From assembly GCA_016125045.1 (NCBI GenBank), contig WGML01000007.1, forward strand, positions 332,956-396,955: 64,000 nt of DNA. The letters run 5' to 3'. The notes under the pieces were generated by a model. It searched no databases, was not told the origin of the DNA, and saw only the letters and a list, made by a program, of their open reading frames with translations. Source of the DNA: a bacterium (GTDB lineage: Bacteria; Pseudomonadota; Alphaproteobacteria; Caulobacterales; Hyphomonadaceae). Position 1 is the stretch's first letter. The number at the start of each line of letters is the position of its first letter. Below, one piece after another: positions 39,219 to 46,527 of this stretch. A program made the position numbers and the translations under genes.

Positions 39219-40169
39219 TTACTGGATCCGCTCGACCCTGAGGCCCTTCTGTTGGACCAGCAGGGCGAGGCTCTCGGGCCCCGCGATGTGCGCCGCGCCG
39301 ACCGCCACGAAGAACACACCCGCTTCTTCTGAGGCGAGCGATGACAGCGTATCGGCCCAGCGCCTGTTCCGCTGCACCAGGATCGCGTCATAAACCTCCG
39401 GGGCGCTGTCCATCTCGTCCTCGACGACCAGACGGTCCAGCGTCGCCACGTCCCCGGTCGACCACGCCGCGACGAGCTGATCCAGCAATTCCGGCTCCTC
39501 ATTGATCTGGCGCACACCATCCAGCAGATAGGCCAGCTGCACCTCATCGGAGAGGTCGGCGAAGAACCGCAGCTGCTGCTCGATCGTCTCGAAATACCGC
39601 ATCGTCTTGCCCGCCGCCGCGGCCTGGGGTCCGAGCGTCCGTTCAACGCCTGAGCCGGAGTCATATCCCGCCGCCACGACGAACGCGTCGGAGAGGGTCA
39701 GCGCCGCGAGCCAGGGCCGCATTGCTCCAAGATCGATGCGCAGGTTGAGTTTGGCCGCCGCGTCCTGAACCCTCGCGGCGTCGGCTTCGGACATCCGGTC
39801 CCACAGCCGGTCGGGCGGCACGTAGAAGCCGAGCAGGGCGACAAGCCGCTGCAGCTCCGTCATGTCGGGCTCCACCGGCGTTTCGAAATAAACCGCGTCC
39901 GCGCGGTTGAAGGCGTCAAGGATCGCCGGCGTCTCCCAGTCGAGCGACGGCGGAAGAATGTGAACCGTTCCGAAGAGATAGATCGTCGTGTCGGCGTCGG
40001 TCACCCGCCACAGCGCCGGCTGGATCGCGGCCGGCTCATTCGCGCCCGCCGGTTCGGTGCCGGATGCGGCCGTCGTGGGGCTGCATGCCGCGAGCATTAG
40101 CGCGACCCCTGCTGTCAGCCCTCGCGCAAGCCCCTCAATCGCCCTCATCAATCCCGTCATGCCGTCCAT
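39219..40169 (-). CDS. TraB/GumN family lipoprotein
   Basis: About 316 residues with a signal peptide ending in the lipobox LAAC, then the TraB/GumN domain: TTIYLFGTVHILPPSLDW with GTVH near residue 67, and the C-terminal GVFFVAVGAAHIAGPESLA that repeats the G-x2-H theme. The family is related to Tiki metalloproteases; the two His motifs are intact. The start at 40169 (MDGMTGLMRA) was chosen over a frame 54 bases longer. It converges on the epimerase gene. Confidence 0.88.
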   Translation of the reverse strand: MDGMTGLMRAIEGLARGLTAGVALMLAACSPTTAASGTEPAGANEPAAIQPALWRVTDADTTIYLFGTVHILPPSLDWETPAILDAFNRADAVYFETPVEPDMTELQRLVALLGFYVPPDRLWDRMSEADAARVQDAAAKLNLRIDLGAMRPWLAALTLSDAFVVAAGYDSGSGVERTLGPQAAAAGKTMRYFETIEQQLRFFADLSDEVQLAYLLDGVRQINEEPELLDQLVAAWSTGDVATLDRLVVEDEMDSAPEVYDAILVQRNRRWADTLSSLASEEAGVFFVAVGAAHIAGPESLALLVQQKGLRVERIQ

Positions 40170-40322
40170 CCCGCCCGGTCTGCGCGCCACGAGCCGCGAA
40201 GTCGTCCGCCTGCCCGCGAGCACCCTAGCAGACGCGCACGCAGGGGCGGAGAGAATTGCGCTTCCATGCTGAGCAAGGCTGGACTAGTGTCCGCCCGCCA
40301 GAGGCGACCGCTACGCGGCCCC

Positions 40323-40366
40323 GCACCCATAGCTCAGCTGGATAGAGCGTTGCCCTCCGAAGGCGG
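40323..40366 (+). pseudogene. 5' fragment of a tRNA-Arg gene
   Basis: About 44 bases match the 5' half of the intact tRNA-Arg at 40502 (acceptor strand, D arm and anticodon stem with CCG) with a few differences, then diverge; no T arm (GGTTCGA) or 3' end follows. It is a non-functional tRNA remnant, probably left by recombination or integration at this tRNA. Confidence 0.85.
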
Positions 40367-40450
40367 ATGTCAAGTCCAGCGAGAGTTGAGGGTGCTGCGA
40401 AAAGGAAGTGACTAAACAATGGCTTGAGCGGATATCGGGTTCGCTCTTCA

Positions 40451-40977
<527 letters not shown>

Positions 40978-41643
40978 TTAGACTCCAACTTCGCCTAAGC
41001 GAGCCACCGTTTGCGTTGGCCGTTTCGCGACCTGCTCTCCTGGCTCGCCCTCGCCGCTGATCCAGATCGCGTGCAATCCGAAGGCGCTGGCGTGATAGGC
41101 GTCCCAGGCGTTAGCCGACACGAAGCGGATGTCTCCGCGAGTCTGAAATCCCGGGATGGTTTCGACGAGCGCATAGACGCGCGGATCGGGCTTGTAGGTC
41201 CGCAGCGTCTCGGCCGAGAGGATGACGTCGATCCACGTGCTCAGGCCGTTCGCCTTGATCGCGCGCTGCGTCGCTTCTGCGCCGCCGTTGGTGAGGATCG
41301 CGATCGTCGCGCTGCATTCTTCCTTAAGGCGGTGCAGCAGGTGATGCGCGCCGTCGGTCGCCGGAAGCGTTTCGTAGGCTGACAGAAGAGCATCGCGGAT
41401 AGTTGTTCCACTCTCGCCGTGTCTCAGCAGTGCATAGTCGAGCGCCCGTTCGGTCAGGCTCGCAAAATCGAGATAGTGTCCCGACGCGGCTGTGAGCCAG
41501 GTATAGGCGAGCTGCTTCTCCCGCCAGGTGCGAGAGATTGCCGCCCAGCGCTCCTCGTCCCCGGCGCTCAGCGCACGCACCGCCGCATGGACATCGAGCA
41601 GCGTGCCGTAGGCGTCGAACACCCAGATGTCGCTTGCGGTCAT
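40978..41643 (-). CDS. Haloacid dehalogenase type II
   Basis: A 221-residue HAD hydrolase. The nucleophile is Asp10 in WVFDAYGTLLDV, motif II is ILTNGGAEA, the Lys is in RTYKPDPRVY, and motif III is FVSANAWDAYHASAFG, the last matching L-2-haloacid dehalogenases. It should hydrolyse 2-haloalkanoic acids to 2-hydroxy acids with inversion. The ATG at 41643 overlaps the TetR stop (ATGA), so it is the third gene of a coupled hydrolase-TetR-dehalogenase operon. Confidence 0.92.
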   Translation of the reverse strand: MTASDIWVFDAYGTLLDVHAAVRALSAGDEERWAAISRTWREKQLAYTWLTAASGHYLDFASLTERALDYALLRHGESGTTIRDALLSAYETLPATDGAHHLLHRLKEECSATIAILTNGGAEATQRAIKANGLSTWIDVILSAETLRTYKPDPRVYALVETIPGFQTRGDIRFVSANAWDAYHASAFGLHAIWISGEGEPGEQVAKRPTQTVARLGEVGV

Positions 41644-42287
41644 CGTGGAGAGGCTCCTTCGGCGAGAAGCGTGTCGAGCGCGCAGGCGATGAAGTCGTCG
41701 AGCGGGTCGAGCGTGCCCTCCAGCGCCGCACGCGCGAGCGCGCCCTGCCAGCTGTTGAGCAACACCATCGCCAGGCGATGCGAGTCGCGCGAAGTGGACC
41801 CGTCGGCACGATCGATGCCGCTGATCGCAGCGGCGATCTGCCCGCCCCAGTTTGCATAGGCGCGCTTCAGGGCTTCGCGGGCCTCGTCGCTGACATGGCC
41901 GATTTCGAGTGTCAGCTTGGCGATCAGGCAGGCCTTGTGGAGTCCATCGCGCGCAGCGCGGCGCCTGACCCCCTCGAAAATGGCGCGAATGCCTCGTCGC
42001 GGATCATCCGTATGCGCATCGAGAAGTGCGGCAACGAGTTTGCCGTCATGCGCGACGATCTGATCGATGAGGGCCACGACGAGCGCGTCCTTCGAGGGAA
42101 AAGCGTAGTAGAAGGACCCCTTGGGAACCCCGGCGCGCTCGGCGATCGCGGCGATCCCCGCTGCGTGATAGCTTTGCTCGGAGAAGACGTCATGCGCGGC
42201 GCGAAGGATCGCTTCGCGGGTGCGTTCCCCGGCCGGCCCAGGTCCTGCTGGCCGACCGCGCGGACGGCGCTTTGGCGCTGCGGTCAT
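41640..42287 (-). CDS. TetR family regulator
   Basis: A 215-residue regulator with an arginine/proline-rich N-tail, HTH at about 23-70 (REAILRAAHDVFSEQSYHAA, then AERAGVPKGSFYYAF) and an all-helical ligand domain containing one Cys in LHKACLIAKLTLE. It overlaps both neighbours by four bases and is the middle gene of the operon; the palindrome at 43265 is its probable operator. Regulation by reactive electrophiles is suggested by operator type and cargo, not shown. Confidence 0.92.
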   Translation of the reverse strand: MTAAPKRRPRGRPAGPGPAGERTREAILRAAHDVFSEQSYHAAGIAAIAERAGVPKGSFYYAFPSKDALVVALIDQIVAHDGKLVAALLDAHTDDPRRGIRAIFEGVRRRAARDGLHKACLIAKLTLEIGHVSDEAREALKRAYANWGGQIAAAISGIDRADGSTSRDSHRLAMVLLNSWQGALARAALEGTLDPLDDFIACALDTLLAEGASPR

Positions 42288-43246
42288 GGCTCTGGGGTGT
42301 CCGGTGAGGTGGCGGTGCGAACCGCGGCAATCACAGCGTCGGGGTCGGCATACATCAGCATATGCCCTGCGCCCGGCAATTCCTCGATCGTAGCAGCTGG
42401 AAGTCTGCGCAGTGCATCAAGGTGCGCCTGCGGATCGAGGATCGCGTCCTTAAGCCCGAACAGCACGGTCGTCGGCGTGCGGATCGTTGGCAGCTCAGCG
42501 GTCAGCGCAGAAAGCCCGTCGTTGAGGGCAGACATGTCTTCGAAATTGGCGATGATCTGGCCTGGCCGACGCGAGAGAAGCGCACCGCCGGCCGTGCCAA
42601 GATCTTCCGGTGGCGACTGGGGCGAGAAGATGATGCGCAGCGTCTCTGGCCCGGAGCGCTTGGATGCCGGGATCGCGACGGTATAGGCGAGCGCAGTGCG
42701 CATGAATGCGGAATCGACCTCGAACCGGTCGACGGGCGGTCCCGGCTCGAAGGGCGTTGCTGCCGGGGCCAGGAGGACGAGGCGGGAAAGATCTTCGGGG
42801 TATCGGGCCGCATAGGCGAGCGCGACCGCGCCGCCAAGCGAATGGCCGACTATGACCGGACGCTGAAGCCCGAGTTCCTCGACCACCCGATGGACGACTT
42901 CGGCCTGGGACTGGATCGATGCGGTCGTGCCGTCAGGGCGTTCGCTATATCCTGAACCGGGGCGGTCGATGAGGATGACGCGATGGGTGCGGGCGAGCTC
43001 ATTCGCCACCGTCTGCGTGTAATTGCGCACATTGCCGGCAAGACCGTGGAGCATCACGACCGGCGGACCTTCGCCCAGGTCGACATAATGAATTCGTGCC
43101 CCGTCGATTGTGAGGAACTCGCCCACGGCCGGGACGGCGGCCTCAGCCCGCCGGGCTTCGGCCAGGTTCGAAAAGACGAGGATTGCCAATCCGACGACCA
43201 TGAGGCCGGCGACGGCAGCAGCGGAGAAAGCGACAGGGCGACGCAT
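42284..43246 (-). CDS. Alpha/beta hydrolase with N-terminal membrane segment
   Basis: A 320-residue alpha/beta hydrolase. A hydrophobic N-terminus (about 6-27) anchors or exports the protein. The nucleophile elbow is VGHSLGG (Ser136), the oxyanion loop HGLAGN (about 67-72), and the late Asp and His lie in FGLKDAILDP and PGAGHMLMYADP. It resembles haloalkane dehalogenase/epoxide hydrolase-like members, which fits the downstream haloacid dehalogenase. It is first gene of its operon. Confidence 0.9.
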   Translation of the reverse strand: MRRPVAFSAAAVAGLMVVGLAILVFSNLAEARRAEAAVPAVGEFLTIDGARIHYVDLGEGPPVVMLHGLAGNVRNYTQTVANELARTHRVILIDRPGSGYSERPDGTTASIQSQAEVVHRVVEELGLQRPVIVGHSLGGAVALAYAARYPEDLSRLVLLAPAATPFEPGPPVDRFEVDSAFMRTALAYTVAIPASKRSGPETLRIIFSPQSPPEDLGTAGGALLSRRPGQIIANFEDMSALNDGLSALTAELPTIRTPTTVLFGLKDAILDPQAHLDALRRLPAATIEELPGAGHMLMYADPDAVIAAVRTATSPDTPEP

Positions 43247-43264
43247 GATAGGCTCCTGTTATCG

Positions 43265-43279
43265 TAGACCAGTCGTCTA
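43265..43279. promoter_or_regulatory. TetR (NemR-like) operator TAGAC-N5-GTCTA
   Basis: TAGACCAGTCGTCTA is an inverted repeat (TAGAC/GTCTA) 19 bases upstream of the hydrolase start, in the promoter of the hydrolase-TetR-dehalogenase operon. It resembles the NemR box (TAGACC-type half-sites) of electrophile-responsive TetR proteins. Confidence 0.65.
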
Positions 43280-43333
43280 TATTACTGCCTCAATAGGCGC
43301 AAGGGATTTCCGCGCGGAGAGTTCGCGCTGCTG

Positions 43334-43993
43334 CTACGACGAGGTTTCCGGCCCGGACGCAAGGCGGTCGGCGAGCTCCGGCAACGCCGCCTTGGCCTCA
43401 GCAACAGATCGGGCGTGCCGCGCATCGCCGAATTCCTGATACTCGATACCGATATGATGGAATTGAGCGACGCCGAGATAGGAAGAGAGCGCCCGCAGGT
43501 GGGTGTCCAGATGGTTCCACGTCTCCCGGATACTGCCGGGCGCGAAGCCGAACTCGCCCGACGCAGTCAGCAGAGCAAGCGCCTTGCCGCCGAGGATTGG
43601 CGCGAGCGGCCAGTCGCCGCGCGCAAGATCGAAGCTGAAGGTGCGATCGACGCGCACCACCTGATCGACCCATGCCTTGAGGGCGGCGGGCAGACCGTAA
43701 TTGTACATCGGCGTACCGAGTACGATAATGTCGGCGCGCTCAAGTTCAGCAATGGCGGCGTCGGACCAGGCAAGCGCCGCCCGGTCGGCTGTTGTGCGCG
43801 CCTCGGTCTTGGTGAAAGCCGCTTTGATCCACGTCTCGGTGACAAAGGGCGGCGGATCGCTGGCGAGATCGCGGCGGAGAATGACGGCGCCGCTGAACCG
43901 TTCGCGAAGCAGCGCGACCAGCGACGTGCTGAGGTCGCGGGAGAGCGAGCGCGTGGTCCGTGCGCTTGCATCAATGTGCAGGATGACGGTCAT
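43334..43993 (-). CDS. azoR: FMN-dependent NADH-azoreductase
   Basis: A 219-residue flavodoxin-like quinone/azo reductase of the AzoR family: the FMN phosphate loop SARTTRSLSRDLS (about 10-22), GTPMYNYGLPAALKAWVDQV (about 95-114) and the second FMN loop LTASGEFG. It reduces quinones and azo dyes by two electrons, avoiding radical formation. It is third gene of the operon opposite the HxlR regulator, starting three bases after the preceding stop. Confidence 0.93.
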   Translation of the reverse strand: MTVILHIDASARTTRSLSRDLSTSLVALLRERFSGAVILRRDLASDPPPFVTETWIKAAFTKTEARTTADRAALAWSDAAIAELERADIIVLGTPMYNYGLPAALKAWVDQVVRVDRTFSFDLARGDWPLAPILGGKALALLTASGEFGFAPGSIRETWNHLDTHLRALSSYLGVAQFHHIGIEYQEFGDARHARSVAEAKAALPELADRLASGPETSS

Positions 43994-43996
43994 CGC

Positions 43997-44389
43997 TCAG
44001 CGCGCCGCCTCGCCGATCGCACCCCAGAAGCGCAGGACGCCCTGTCCGGTTCCTGGGTCGATCGCGCCCCAGGACCTGAAGCTGCCCGACATGCCCTCGA
44101 AGGCGCCTGTGGCCTTGACGACGGTGTAGGTCGTGGCGGCAAGGAGCCGTGTCTGTCCGGGAACCGCCGAAAGGATGCTCTTGTCGCGGGTCTGGATGGT
44201 CGAACCATCCCGGCGCATGAAGAAATGTTCGAGATCAAGATGGGTCGCGCGCTCTTCTTCGCGTGCCTCGCCGACCTGCCGGGCGAAGACCCCGCCGTCG
44301 AAGTCGCCGGTCATGGCGACGACATAGCCGGCGAGCGGCTCGAAAAAGTCGAACGTGGCGGTTCCGCCCATGGTGAAACTGCGGGTCAT
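43997..44389 (-). CDS. Conserved small barrel-like protein (paralogue 2)
   Basis: About 130 residues, no signal peptide. MGGTATFDFFEPLAGYVVAM, MTGDFDGGVFARQ, DGSTIQTRDKS, TYTVVKATGAFEG and FRSWGAIDPGTGQGVLRFWG recur in the adjacent upstream gene, so the two are tandem paralogues. Repeated beta-strand spacing and the ATGAFEG-type turn resemble allene oxide cyclase-like barrels, but the family is not certain. The ATG at 44389 follows AGGAGA. The function is unknown; it may bind an aromatic or oxidised ligand linked to the azoreductase. Confidence 0.75.
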   Translation of the reverse strand: MTRSFTMGGTATFDFFEPLAGYVVAMTGDFDGGVFARQVGEAREEERATHLDLEHFFMRRDGSTIQTRDKSILSAVPGQTRLLAATTYTVVKATGAFEGMSGSFRSWGAIDPGTGQGVLRFWGAIGEAAR

Positions 44390-44420
44390 GATGAGTTCTC
44401 CTGAAGGGGGATGGACGGGA

Positions 44421-44873
44421 TTACGGGCGGCAGATCTGGCCAGAGAAGCGCAGGACGCCTTCGCCGGTCCTCGCGTCAATTGAGCCCCATGAGCGGAACT
44501 CGCCGGTGGCGCCTTCGAGTGGCCCGGTCGCCCGCGCGACACGGTAGGTCGTGGCCGCGAGCACCCGGTCCTCGCCGGGCACAGCGATCCAGACACTCTC
44601 GTCGCGGGTCGAGATCGTCGCGCCGTCCGCGCGGGCGAAGAAGTGCTGGAGGTCGTAGCCGGTCTTGCCGCCGCCGAGATCGCGCGGATCGCCCGCGAGG
44701 CGGGCGAAGGCCCCGCCTTCGAAGTCGCCGGTCATGGCGACCATGAAGCCGCCGGTTTCGGGAACGCCTTCGAAAATTGCGGTCCCGCCCATCGGCTGGC
44801 AGGTCTCGGCATGGGCGGCGGTGGCAAGGCCCGTAGCGGCGAACGCGCATAGCGCGGCGATGATCGTTCTCAT
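44421..44873 (-). CDS. Exported small barrel-like protein (paralogue 1)
   Basis: A 150-residue protein with a signal peptide (MRTIIAALCAFAATGLATAA, cleavage near AHAE) and the same core as its neighbour: MGGTAIFEGVPETGGFMVAM, MTGDFEGGAFARL, DGATISTRDES, TYRVARATGPLEG, FRSWGSIDARTGEGVLRFSG. It is probably the periplasmic version of a ligand-binding barrel. The ATG at 44873 follows GAGGAGA. It is first gene of the operon with its cytoplasmic paralogue and azoR, divergent from the HxlR gene. Confidence 0.77.
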   Translation of the reverse strand: MRTIIAALCAFAATGLATAAHAETCQPMGGTAIFEGVPETGGFMVAMTGDFEGGAFARLAGDPRDLGGGKTGYDLQHFFARADGATISTRDESVWIAVPGEDRVLAATTYRVARATGPLEGATGEFRSWGSIDARTGEGVLRFSGQICRP

Positions 44874-44950
44874 GGGAGTCTCCTCTGGCAATCCGGCTCA
44901 GGGCCGGGGTGAGAAGACACTTGCGCATCAAGGAACTGTTGGTAAAGTAC

Positions 44951-44964
44951 GCACCATTTGGTGC
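44951..44964. promoter_or_regulatory. HxlR operator palindrome GCACCA-TT-TGGTGC
   Basis: A perfect 6-bp inverted repeat with a 2-base spacer lies between the divergent azoR operon and the hxlR-type gene, 21 bases before the regulator's ATG. It is preceded by GTAAAGTAC, another half-site-like element. Position and symmetry suit an autoregulating HxlR dimer controlling both directions. Confidence 0.7.
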
Positions 44965-44984
44965 CTATAAAAAAGGCCGCGATC

Positions 44985-45320
44985 ATGAACCAGATGAAGC
45001 CCGATGTCTTCGCAGAGGCCTGCCCGTCACGCGCCGTGCTCGCCAAGATCGCCAACAAATGGTCGCTGCTTGTCATCGATGCGCTGGAGGATGGCCCGGT
45101 GCGCAACGGCGCGCTGATGCGGCGGATTGAAGGCATCTCGCAGAAGATGCTGACGGCCACGCTGCGGGAGCTGGAGGACCTTGGCCTCGTCTCGCGCCGA
45201 CAGCTGGAGACGGTTCCGCCGCATGTCGAATACAGCCTCACCCCGATTGGCCAGTCACTGCGCGGCGCGGTCTGCGAACTCGATCGGTGGGTCGAGAATA
45301 ATCTCTACGCCTTGCGATGA
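44985..45320 (+). CDS. HxlR family transcriptional regulator
   Basis: A 111-residue winged-helix protein: CPSRAVLAKIANKWSLLVID opens the HxlR domain, followed by EGISQKMLTATLRELEDLGLVSR and the wing VPPHVEYSLTPIGQSL. Cys13 (AEACPS) lies at the position of the redox-sensing Cys of YodB/CatR-type regulators, which control azoreductase genes in Bacillus; that fits its divergent azoR operon. The ATG at 44985 follows AAGG; in-frame TTG and GTG codons upstream are rejected. Confidence 0.9.
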   Translation: MNQMKPDVFAEACPSRAVLAKIANKWSLLVIDALEDGPVRNGALMRRIEGISQKMLTATLRELEDLGLVSRRQLETVPPHVEYSLTPIGQSLRGAVCELDRWVENNLYALR

Positions 45321-45399
45321 CGAAGCGCGCTACTTGCCAGTTGTGCACTTGCCGCGCGTTCTTGAACCCACCGACTGGTTTTCACGAGCATCAAGGCCG

Positions 45400-46524
45400 T
45401 TATGCTTGGCGATAGGGTCGGCGCTGGCGCGTTCTCAGCTTTATCCATGTCTGCAGCAGACCGGAAACGACCAGAACGCAAACGGCTAGTCCCGCAAAAA
45501 ATACAGCGATCCTTCCGGGCCAGCCGAAGATCTTGCCGCTGTGGACCGGGTACTGCAACGCCACGAGCATATCGCCGGCAGAGCCGCTTGAGGAATGTCG
45601 GTCGGAGACGACCGAGCCGGACTGGGCGTCGATAAAGATCCAGCGGTGCCCCTCATCGATCAGGTCGCGGTCATTGAATAGGCGCGCCCAGTAAAGAGTT
45701 TTGTACGGATTGTAGGCGATGGCGTCGACGGCATGGCTTTTGAGCGATCTGTGCACGTCAGCGAAGCTCAAGGAGGGATTGTAAAGCGGCTCCGGGCGCG
45801 CGGGCCGGTTCAGGTCGGCTCGTTCGGTAAGCGGCGAAAGCGCGCCAACGACCGTCACAAACTCTGTCCTCCAGTTGAAATAGACGCCCGAGAAGGCAAG
45901 GACGAAGGTGATCGGGAGGAGCCAAAGCGCGAGGGCGCGATGAACGTCGAAAATCCGTTTGTAGCCGCGCGCACGGCGGCGGACCCCGAAACTCGCCGCC
46001 CAGCCTCTGAGCTTCGGGAATGCCAGACTGACCGACAAGAGGTGGTCGACCAGCCAGGCAAATGACACGAGGCCCAAGAACCACGCCATGATCGGTCCAA
46101 GGTGCAGGGACTGGTGGAAACGGTTGAGGAAGTTCGCAAGGTCCCGCCGGCCAAGGCCGATCGCATTGAAGTCGCGTGAGCCCAGCACCCGAGCGGTCGC
46201 CGGATCGACGTAGATCTGCCATGCGGCCGTGGAATCTGTCGCTCCGACAACCGGATCGAGCCAGACGACTACGGTCGTCCGATGCTCATTGGGAAGCTCG
46301 ACAAAGCTGGCAAAGTGGCCCGGCTTTTCTGCCTCGGCGGCGTTGACAAGCAGGTCGATGGACGCTGCTGGTCCTGCCGTTGCGGCAAAAAGGTCTGCGT
46401 TCAGCCATCGGTCAATCTCATCCTGGAAAACGATGATTGAGCCTGAGGCCGCGAGCAGGAGCAACCAGATCGCGGCCACGATCCCGAAGGCGCGATGCCA
46501 GGCGAGGAGCAGTTTGCGCGCCAT
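45400..46524 (-). CDS. PepSY-associated membrane protein (iron-regulated reductase type)
   Basis: A 374-residue protein with four to five helices (first about 8-32; last about 340-362). WHRAFGIVAAIWLLLLAASG with an N-terminal His, the His-rich RFHQSLHLGP loop, and DVHRALALWLLPITF are typical of PepSY_TM proteins. Relatives reduce siderophore-bound ferric iron in the periplasm. It starts three bases after the TonB receptor stop and is in the same operon. Confidence 0.9.
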   Translation of the reverse strand: MARKLLLAWHRAFGIVAAIWLLLLAASGSIIVFQDEIDRWLNADLFAATAGPAASIDLLVNAAEAEKPGHFASFVELPNEHRTTVVVWLDPVVGATDSTAAWQIYVDPATARVLGSRDFNAIGLGRRDLANFLNRFHQSLHLGPIMAWFLGLVSFAWLVDHLLSVSLAFPKLRGWAASFGVRRRARGYKRIFDVHRALALWLLPITFVLAFSGVYFNWRTEFVTVVGALSPLTERADLNRPARPEPLYNPSLSFADVHRSLKSHAVDAIAYNPYKTLYWARLFNDRDLIDEGHRWIFIDAQSGSVVSDRHSSSGSAGDMLVALQYPVHSGKIFGWPGRIAVFFAGLAVCVLVVSGLLQTWIKLRTRQRRPYRQA

Positions 46525-46527
46525 GCG

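Noticed and set aside
38189..39664. 491-residue minus-strand frame across the epimerase and TraB genes
   Set aside because: Low-complexity composition and overlap with two well-supported genes.
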